The notes below the pieces were generated by a model. It made no database searches. It was not told the origin of the DNA and was given only the letters and a program-made list of their open reading frames with translations. This document shows positions 13,972 to 19,203 of a stretch of 19,203 nucleotides of DNA, in pieces; positions within the stretch are counted from its first letter, which is position 1; each line of letters starts with the position of its first letter. A program made the translations under genes and the position numbers. Origin of the DNA: Methanoregula sp. UBA247 (lineage in GTDB: Archaea; Halobacteriota; Methanomicrobia; Methanomicrobiales; Methanospirillaceae). Where the stretch lies: the NCBI GenBank assembly GCA_002495055.1, contig DADR01000058.1:281-19483 (forward strand), read 5' to 3'.

Positions 13972-13979
13972 ATATAAAT
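13972..13979 (-). promoter_or_regulatory. TATA box of the por operon
   Basis: The minus strand reads TTTATAT, ending right at the stop codon of mmp12 (13980-13982) and centred about 37 bp before the porG TTG. It predicts a start site near 13949 and a short leader with GGGGAT. The operon can thus be transcribed separately from mmp12, although read-through is possible because only 41 bp separate the genes. Confidence 0.5.
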
Positions 13980-14852
13980 CTACAGATCTACATCGAGTCC
14001 GAGAATATCAGTTCTTCCCCTGAAAACATCACGGGCAATCCTGGCCAGCCCCCTTGAAGCGCACCATTCATCGAAAACAGCCACTTTTCGGCCAAGAAGT
14101 GCTTCAACTTCGGGAGCGATGAGCGGTGCGAGACTACCGGCAAGTGCTACATGAGCGCGGTTATTCAACACCAGAAGCGCAGCACATTCCATCGCAGCAA
14201 ACAGCGCAACAGAACGCATGCGTTCATGTTCCGGAAGAGAAAAGGTTACTCCCGCGTGCTGGAACGCCTCATTTGCCGTGCATTTCCCCGCATCAATCCG
14301 GCGTATCGCGTCCACATCAAGTGCGCCGTGAAGCATACCCGGGGCAAAGATGCAGGCATCAAACGCACCAACCAGTTTTCCTGAAGTAACAAGCAGCGTG
14401 ACCGTGTTTGAGCTCACATCGGACACGATAAAATCACCGCCGAGAGTGTTCCCGACTTCGTATGCAATACCGATCTTTTCAGGACTCGACTGATGTGAAT
14501 ATACTTTAAATCGGGGATCAGTTGGAGAACCGCGATGAAGGCCCGGGATGACGATGGCTGGGATCCCGCTCCTGGCAACTTCATCAAAAACCCTTGTTCC
14601 ACCACCGATGTGCAGACCTGCCCCATCCTGGCTGATGAGTCCCCGGTTTTTTACTTTGTTGACCGGTGTGATGGAAGAAATATTGTCGCCCATCGAATAG
14701 CAGAGTGCAATCCCTTCAATTTCATCGACCGGACATATCCTTGAGAGATCCTGTATAGTGAACCCTTTTGCAGCTTCCCGTGATACCTTAAACTGTCCTG
14801 GTTCTCCGGCAAAACGCATGGCAGTTGTGCCGTGATCGATCCCAATGAACAT
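13980..14852 (-). CDS. Methanogenesis marker protein 12
   Basis: The 290-aa product matches what I recall of methanogenesis marker 12 (a TIGRFAM family restricted to methanogens, function unknown). It opens with FIGIDHGTTAMRF, the phosphate-1 loop of the ASKHA (acetate kinase/Hsp70/actin) fold. Other segments: GIALCYSMGDNISSITP, an adenosine-type DGAGLHIGGGT loop, a second TSGKLVGAFDA strand and AGSLAPLIAPE. This suggests ATP binding, possibly kinase or carbamoyl transfer chemistry, but the substrate is not known. No membrane segments are present. It begins at ATG 14852, about 26 bp from a TATA-like TAATATGTTA, and may be leaderless. It lies directly upstream of porG on the same strand. Confidence 0.85.
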   Translation of the reverse strand: MFIGIDHGTTAMRFAGEPGQFKVSREAAKGFTIQDLSRICPVDEIEGIALCYSMGDNISSITPVNKVKNRGLISQDGAGLHIGGGTRVFDEVARSGIPAIVIPGLHRGSPTDPRFKVYSHQSSPEKIGIAYEVGNTLGGDFIVSDVSSNTVTLLVTSGKLVGAFDACIFAPGMLHGALDVDAIRRIDAGKCTANEAFQHAGVTFSLPEHERMRSVALFAAMECAALLVLNNRAHVALAGSLAPLIAPEVEALLGRKVAVFDEWCASRGLARIARDVFRGRTDILGLDVDL

Positions 14853-14863
14853 AACAGTAATCC

Positions 14864-14884
14864 TATAGCATGGATAACATATTA
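14864..14884. promoter_or_regulatory. Back-to-back promoters for mmp12 and the epimerase
   Basis: The spacer between the two divergent start codons is only 39 bp (14853-14891). CTATAG (14864-14869, +) is centred about 25 bp before ATG 14892. TAATATGTTA (complement of 14875-14884, -) is centred about 27 bp before ATG 14852. Both spacings would place transcription start on the start codon. AGGT before ATG 14892 is a possible weak SD if the plus start is further upstream. Confidence 0.4.
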
Positions 14885-14891
14885 GGTATTG

Positions 14892-15839
14892 ATGTTCGAT
14901 ATCGTGACAGGTGGCGCCGGTTTCATTGGTTCACACCTCGTAGATACGCTTGTTGCACAGGGTAATGAAGTTCTCGTGATTGACTCGCTCTGCTCCGGGC
15001 GCAGGGAGATGATTGCACGGCATATTGACTCCTGCAAGGTCAGGTTCGTGAAAAAAGACCTTCTTGACGATGGGTGGCAGGATGCCATTCAGGGAGCGGA
15101 CCGGCTTTTCCATCTCGCAGCGGATCCTGATGTGCGTCAGAGTGCCATAAATCCCGAACCGACAATGCAGAACAATATAATGGTCACATACCGGGTCCTC
15201 GAAGCCATGCGCCGGAACGACGTTCCCGAACTTGTGTTCACATCGACGTCAACGGTCTATGGTGATGCAGATCTCATCCCGACACCGGAAAGGTATACCC
15301 CGCTTGAGCCCATTTCAGTGTACGGCGCGAGCAAGCTTGCCTGTGAAGCACTTATCTCCGCATACTGCCACTCGTTTGGCATGAAGGCATGGGTATTCCG
15401 GTTTGCCAATATCATCGGTTCGCGGAGTGGCCATGGCGTGATCAACGATTTTATTCATAAACTTGAGGAGAATCCAGCCGAACTGGAGATCCTCGGCGAC
15501 GGAAAACAGACTAAATCTTACCTGGAGGTGCACGAATGTGTGGCTGCGATGCTCTTTGCAGTCGGGCATGCCCGGGATACCGTCAATACGTTCAATATTG
15601 GTTCAGAGGACTGGATTGATGTGAAGAGTATCGCGGAGATTGTCACAGAAGAGATGCACCTGCCTGATACGAAGCTCAGGTTCACTGGCGGTAAACGTGG
15701 TTGGGTCGGCGATGTACCAAAGATGCAGCTTGCCGTTGACAAGATTAAAAAGCTGCGCTGGAAGCCACAGCTCGGTTCAAGAGAAAGCGTAAGAATTGCG
15801 GTCAGAGCTATGCTCGCAGAACGGCAGTCGTCCCAATAA
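14892..15839 (+). CDS. NAD-dependent sugar-nucleotide epimerase (GalE-like extended SDR)
   Basis: The 315-aa product is an extended short-chain dehydrogenase. The NAD-binding GGAGFIGS starts at residue 7, with VIDSLCSGRRE as the NAD-specific second strand. The catalytic Thr/Ser of VFTSTSTVYGDA precedes YGASK, whose Tyr144 and Lys148 form the YxxxK pair. C-terminal sugar-binding segments include FRFANIIGSRSGHGVINDF, GDGKQTKSYLEV and NIGSEDWIDV. The likely reaction is interconversion of UDP-glucose and UDP-galactose or of N-acetylated or uronic relatives, feeding surface glycans; sequence alone does not settle the sugar. I chose ATG 14892; the preceding in-frame TTG adds one residue. apgM starts 41 bp downstream on the same strand. 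Confidence 0.88.
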   Translation: MFDIVTGGAGFIGSHLVDTLVAQGNEVLVIDSLCSGRREMIARHIDSCKVRFVKKDLLDDGWQDAIQGADRLFHLAADPDVRQSAINPEPTMQNNIMVTYRVLEAMRRNDVPELVFTSTSTVYGDADLIPTPERYTPLEPISVYGASKLACEALISAYCHSFGMKAWVFRFANIIGSRSGHGVINDFIHKLEENPAELEILGDGKQTKSYLEVHECVAAMLFAVGHARDTVNTFNIGSEDWIDVKSIAEIVTEEMHLPDTKLRFTGGKRGWVGDVPKMQLAVDKIKKLRWKPQLGSRESVRIAVRAMLAERQSSQ

Positions 15840-15880
15840 TCCTGATCGTACGATAAGATACAAAAACACCAGTGATTCCC

Positions 15881-17032
15881 ATGAAGTATATCGTGATTCT
15901 CGGGGATGGCATGGCGGATGAACCGCTTGTGCAGCTCGGGGGAAAAACTCCTCTGGACTATGCAAAAACGCCGAATATGGATCGTATGGCACAAAACGGC
16001 GCGTGTGGGATGCTTCGGACAATCCCTGACGGTTTTGAAGCGGGAAGCGATATCGCCAACATGTCCATCCTTGGTTATGCTCCTTCGTTGTATTATACCG
16101 GCAGGGGACCGCTTGAAGCCTTGAGTATGGGGATTGACCTTGACGAACAAGATGTTGCGTACCGCTGTAACCTTGTAACCGTGGAAAACGGAATTATGGC
16201 AGATTTCTCGGCCGGGCATATCTCCAGTCCGGAGGGAGCAGAACTCTTTGCTTCGCTTGGACACAGGATCCCGGGGGTGATGTTCAGACCGGGAGTCAGT
16301 TATCGCAACCTGCTCGTTGTGCATGACGGTAAGGGGGCCGTTTCCACCCCGCCCCATGATATTGTCGGAAAAAGTATTACCGATTATCTGCCCAAAGGTG
16401 CCGATGCCGGCCTGCTCCTGCGGTGCATGGAGAAAAGTATAGAGCTCTTTTTCGAACATCCGGTTAATTATGAACGACAAAAAGCCGGAAAACCCCTTGC
16501 GACCCAGATATGGCCGTGGAGTGGTGGGAATAAACCCGCATTTCCTTCATTTGAGAAAAAGTACGGTAAGAAAGGTGGGGTGATATCAGCCGTGGATCTT
16601 TTAAGCGGGATTGCGAAGTGTGCCGGTATGGAAGTGATTAATGTCCCGGGCGCTACCGGTTACCTCGACACGGATTATGACGCGAAGGGACACTATGCTC
16701 TCGAAGCAATCAAGCACCTTGACTTCCTCTATCTTCATATCGAGGCGCCGGATGAAGCCGGACATCTGGGGAATGTTGAAGAGAAGGTTCTCGCGATCGA
16801 ACGGGTTGATGCTGTTGTTGGTATGATCCTCGACGAGTTTGACGGTGTCCTTGCTGTGCTTCCTGATCATCCGACTCCTGTCAGGGTTAAGACACATACG
16901 AGAGATCCGGTCCCCTTCGTTGTTGTTGGTAAGGGAAAGGATAATACGGAACGATATTCGGAACAAACAGCGATGACCGGGGGACTCGGGACACAGAATG
17001 CCGTCGAGTTCCTGGATTTCCTGTTTTCATGA
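15881..17032 (+). CDS. apgM: 2,3-bisphosphoglycerate-independent phosphoglycerate mutase, archaeal type
   Basis: The 383-aa ApgM interconverts 3- and 2-phosphoglycerate in gluconeogenesis and glycolysis. It belongs to the alkaline-phosphatase superfamily. Motifs: the metal site YIVILGDGMADEP (Asp9), TPNMDRMAQNGACG (30-43), AGSDIANMSILGYAP with the likely phosphorylated Ser56, YTGRGPLEA, a DYDAKGHYALEA segment, LHIEAPDEAGHLGN, and the terminal metal ligands in LPDHPTP and KTHTRDPVPF. I chose ATG 15881 because GTGAT (15872-15876) precedes it as an SD-like element; the frame could open at that GTG but would gain only three residues. Length is slightly under the usual 400 aa of the family. Co-transcription with the epimerase is plausible. 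Confidence 0.95.
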   Translation: MKYIVILGDGMADEPLVQLGGKTPLDYAKTPNMDRMAQNGACGMLRTIPDGFEAGSDIANMSILGYAPSLYYTGRGPLEALSMGIDLDEQDVAYRCNLVTVENGIMADFSAGHISSPEGAELFASLGHRIPGVMFRPGVSYRNLLVVHDGKGAVSTPPHDIVGKSITDYLPKGADAGLLLRCMEKSIELFFEHPVNYERQKAGKPLATQIWPWSGGNKPAFPSFEKKYGKKGGVISAVDLLSGIAKCAGMEVINVPGATGYLDTDYDAKGHYALEAIKHLDFLYLHIEAPDEAGHLGNVEEKVLAIERVDAVVGMILDEFDGVLAVLPDHPTPVRVKTHTRDPVPFVVVGKGKDNTERYSEQTAMTGGLGTQNAVEFLDFLFS

Positions 17033-17230
17033 GTTGTGCGGCATCAGACCCCTGCTTCATCATGCATTTCAGTGGGGGTAACTTTCATCATCTGCCGTAC
17101 CTGACTCGTTCTTTTTTCTTTGTTTGAAGATATAGATTTGTCCCCCTGCTATGATGGAATGGGAAAGCCTATCTTTTTATTGAGAAATAATCCAATGCAG
17201 TTAATACCGATGGCGTAGAGGTGTAGTGAG
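17033..17230. other. Spacer before orc1/cdc6, possible initiator-binding sequences
   Basis: This 198-bp gap holds two related motifs: ACCCCTGCTTCATCATGC from 17048 and CCCCCTGCTATGATGG from 17142. It also has a G-run element TTTCAGTGGGGGTAAC (17067-17082) with a loose likeness to an archaeal mini-ORB (cAGTGGaaac). An AT-rich block (17166-17194) follows. Origins often lie beside orc1/cdc6 genes, but the motifs here are too weak to call an origin. Confidence 0.25.
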
Positions 17231-18355
17231 ATGAAAAAGAACCTGCTGATGTGGGATGAAACACTCTTCCGGGACCCCGAAGTACTGGAGATTGATTACG
17301 TTCCCGGGCAGTTTGAATTCCGGGATGCCCAGATGCGCGAACTGGCATTTCAGATCCGTCCGGGACTCCGCGGGGGCAGGCCTCTCAATACCGTTTGTAA
17401 GGGACTACCCGGGACGGGAAAGACCACGAGTGTCCGGAAACTCTTTGCAGAGATAGAAGAAACGACAAAGAAACTAGTCCCTGTCTACATCAACTGCCAG
17501 ATCGATAACACCAAATTTGCAATAATTTCACAGATCTACAAAAAGCTCTCCGGGCATCTCCCGCCATCATCCGGAACATCGTTCAAACAGGTCTTCGATG
17601 CCGTCGCCCGCATCCTGATAAAAGATGAGATTGTGCTGCTTGTTGCGCTCGATGACGCGAATTATCTCCTCTATGAAAATGAGATAAACAAGGTGCTCTA
17701 TACCCTGCTTCGGTCCCATGAAACGTACGAGGGAACACGGATCGGGGTAATTGTGATTGTCAGCGACCTTGATGTGGATCTTACCCGTGCAGTCGATGCC
17801 CGTGTCGCCTCGGTTTTCCTCCCCACCGAGATCTATTTTCCCCCGTATGATAACACAGAAATCCAGGAAATAATGAAAGCCCGGGTAATGCAGGGTCTGT
17901 TTCAGGGTGTTTTGAGTGAAGAACTTCTCAATCTCGTCGTTGAACAGACATTAAAGACGGGAGATCTGCGGGTGGGAATCGATCTGTTAAAACGAGCTAC
18001 GCTCAGTGCGGAACGTGCAGCAAAGCGCAGCATTGAGCGGGAGGATATCTGTGGTGCGTATAAGGTTTCAAAGTATCTTCACCTTTCCTATACCATAAAA
18101 ACACTTAAGGATGAAGAGCGGCTGATTCTGAAATCATTTGCCAAAAGAAGTGAAAAAGAACATGAGATGAACGCAGGTGATGTATACAAATCCATCAAGG
18201 AATCGCTGTCAATCGGCTACACCCGGTTCTATGAAATTGTAAAAAAAATGGATGCGATGCGGTTGATTAACCTGCAGTACCGTGACGGGAAAGGCAGAAC
18301 CCGTATCATAACCCTTCGGTATGACCCGGCAAAAGTTCTCGAATATCTCGTATAA
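17231..18355 (+). CDS. Orc1/Cdc6-type replication initiator
   Basis: The 374-aa AAA+ initiator binds origin DNA and helps load MCM. The AAA+ domain has Walker A GLPGTGKTT (58-66), a Walker B strand IVLLVALDDANYLL (Asp141-Asp142), a sensor-1-like VIVIVSDLD, the arginine-containing TRAVDARVASVF stretch and sensor-2 GDLRVGIDLLKRA. A winged-helix domain fills about 290-374 (LILKSFAKRS, then VYKSIKESL, GYTRFYEIVKKMD, and the wing QYRDGKGRTRIITL). Walker B usually ends in Asp-Glu; here it is Asp-Asp, so ATP hydrolysis may be altered, as in some divergent Cdc6-2 paralogues. GAGGTG (17218-17223) stands 7 nt before the ATG. Methanogens often have two such genes; which one this is cannot be settled here. 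Confidence 0.92.
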   Translation: MKKNLLMWDETLFRDPEVLEIDYVPGQFEFRDAQMRELAFQIRPGLRGGRPLNTVCKGLPGTGKTTSVRKLFAEIEETTKKLVPVYINCQIDNTKFAIISQIYKKLSGHLPPSSGTSFKQVFDAVARILIKDEIVLLVALDDANYLLYENEINKVLYTLLRSHETYEGTRIGVIVIVSDLDVDLTRAVDARVASVFLPTEIYFPPYDNTEIQEIMKARVMQGLFQGVLSEELLNLVVEQTLKTGDLRVGIDLLKRATLSAERAAKRSIEREDICGAYKVSKYLHLSYTIKTLKDEERLILKSFAKRSEKEHEMNAGDVYKSIKESLSIGYTRFYEIVKKMDAMRLINLQYRDGKGRTRIITLRYDPAKVLEYLV

Positions 18356-18400
18356 CGCCGGATCAGTTTGAAAAATATTATCTGTTCCCAGACCCTCTTT

Positions 18401-18418
18401 TATGATGCAGGGGTTTTT
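18401..18418 (-). repeat. Third copy of the CCCCTGC..TCAT motif, inverted
   Basis: On the minus strand the sequence reads AAAAACCCCTGCATCATA, which shares ACCCCTGC and then TCAT with the motif at 17048. It lies just upstream of mch, so it and the two upstream copies flank orc1/cdc6. The GGGG of its plus strand may also act as the mch SD. Confidence 0.35.
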
Positions 18419-18422
18419 GTAA

Positions 18423-19203
18423 ATGTTGAGTGTTAATGAACTGGCACTGGAAATATTCGAGAATTTAGCCGAAATTCCCGAAGAATTCAATTGTACCTAC
18501 CATGAACTGGATAACGGGGCACGCATAGTAGACTGCGGTGTAAGCACGCGTGGGGGTTACGCAGCTGGCCGCGCCTTTACTGAAATTTGCATGGGTGGAC
18601 TGGGAGAGGTGAACTTCCGGATGGGGCACATCAAGGAATTCCCCATGCCGTTTATTGACGTTATGACGGATTTCCCCTCCATCTCATGCCTGGGATCACA
18701 GAAAGCAGGATGGACGGTCAAAACCGGCAACTATTTTGCGATGGGCAGCGGCCCGGCGCGGGCACTTTCTCTCAAACCAAAACATACTTTTGAAGTGATT
18801 GAATACGAGGATGATTTTGACTGGGCTGTTATCTGCCTTGAGAGTGATCACCTTCCAAACGCAGAGGTCATGTCAAAAATTGCAGAAGACTGCAATGTAG
18901 ATGTCGCCAATGTCTGTGCAGTCGTTGCTCCCACTTCTTCAATAGTCGGCTCGATCCAAGTTTCCGGACGCTGTGTCGAAACCGCAATCTATAAACTCAA
19001 CGAGCTCGGGTTTGATACACGAAAGGTCATAGCCGCGATGGGAACCGCACCGGTCCCGCCGGTCAGGGGCGCAAAGCTCGCTATGGGTGTCACCAATGAT
19101 GCCACCATCTATCATGGCAGGATAAATCTCACGATGAATGCACCCGAGATCAAGGACTACCTCGAGAAGATCCCGAGTAACAAGTCCAAGGGATACGGAA
19201 AAC
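18423..19203 (+). CDS. mch: Methenyl-tetrahydromethanopterin cyclohydrolase (3' truncated)
   Basis: Mch interconverts methenyl- and formyl-tetrahydromethanopterin, the third step of methanogenesis from CO2. The frame opens at ATG 18423 and runs off the window after 260 codons of about 315-320. Family blocks are well conserved: DCGVSTRGGYAAGRAFTEIC, MGGLGEVNF, SCLGSQKAGWTVKTGNYFAMG, SGPARALSLKPK, VICLESDHLPN, VAPTSSIVGSIQVSGRCVETA, APVPPVRGAKLAMGVTNDA. GGGG stands about 9 nt before the ATG. A TATA-like AAAAATATTA (18371-18380) lies about 45 bp upstream. The protein is cytosolic. It follows orc1/cdc6 by 67 bp on the same strand; a functional link is not implied. Confidence 0.95.
   Translation, partial: MLSVNELALEIFENLAEIPEEFNCTYHELDNGARIVDCGVSTRGGYAAGRAFTEICMGGLGEVNFRMGHIKEFPMPFIDVMTDFPSISCLGSQKAGWTVKTGNYFAMGSGPARALSLKPKHTFEVIEYEDDFDWAVICLESDHLPNAEVMSKIAEDCNVDVANVCAVVAPTSSIVGSIQVSGRCVETAIYKLNELGFDTRKVIAAMGTAPVPPVRGAKLAMGVTNDATIYHGRINLTMNAPEIKDYLEKIPSNKSKGYGK

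Noticed and set aside
15518..16480. 320-codon minus-strand open frame over the epimerase/apgM junction
   Set aside because: It runs antisense to two genes with clear catalytic motifs, has no promoter or SD, and its product shows no domain pattern.
17067..17082. TTTCAGTGGGGGTAAC as a true origin recognition box
   Set aside because: It matches only the first half of the mini-ORB consensus and has no inverted partner at a typical spacing, so it is noted only as weak.

Overview
The window looks like a chromosomal segment of a hydrogenotrophic methanogenic archaeon, most likely order Methanomicrobiales (Methanoregula-like; this is an inference from gene content, not from a search). Supporting evidence: a methenyl-tetrahydromethanopterin cyclohydrolase gene (mch), a methanogenesis marker 12 gene, a four-subunit pyruvate:ferredoxin oxidoreductase operon, an archaeal-type phosphoglycerate mutase, an Orc1/Cdc6 initiator, TATA-box promoters, a tRNA without encoded CCA, and SD sequences of the GGAGGTG type.

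Layout. 1-3311 is housekeeping: the 3' end of pheT (+), overlapping convergently with hisF (-), then ahcY (+) facing an OGG1-type glycosylase gene (-). 3312-6500 carries a small conserved-looking hypothetical gene, a lipoprotein with an emfourin-like domain, a stand-alone nifB (-), and a membrane-anchored FKBP-type prolyl isomerase. 6501-8876 (-) is a large exported surface protein with three nearly identical 46-residue C-terminal repeats. 8877-10150 is a gene-poor accessory stretch holding two diverged copies of a repeat of about 120 bp and paired hairpins. It is followed by a winged-helix regulator (-) and tRNA-Val(UAC) (-).

11083-14852 (all -) reads mmp12, then porG-porD-porA-porB, with the four por genes tightly coupled. 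Diverging from mmp12 are a GalE-like epimerase and apgM (+), then orc1/cdc6 (+) and mch (+, cut by the window end).

How the genes fit together: Por makes pyruvate from acetyl-CoA and CO2 for biosynthesis. ApgM acts further along the gluconeogenic/glycolytic route, and the epimerase probably uses the resulting sugars for cell-envelope glycans. Mch is a core step of methanogenesis from CO2. AhcY recycles the product of SAM-dependent methylation. The FKBP, the lipoprotein and the repeat protein act outside the membrane. I see no IS element with intact ends, no CRISPR array and no rRNA. No wholly new multi-gene system is evident. The items most worth pursuing are the emfourin-like lipoprotein and its small neighbour, the nifB without nif neighbours, the Orc1 with a Walker B Asp in place of Glu, the mmp12-por linkage, and the repeat-bearing island at 8.9-10.1 kb.
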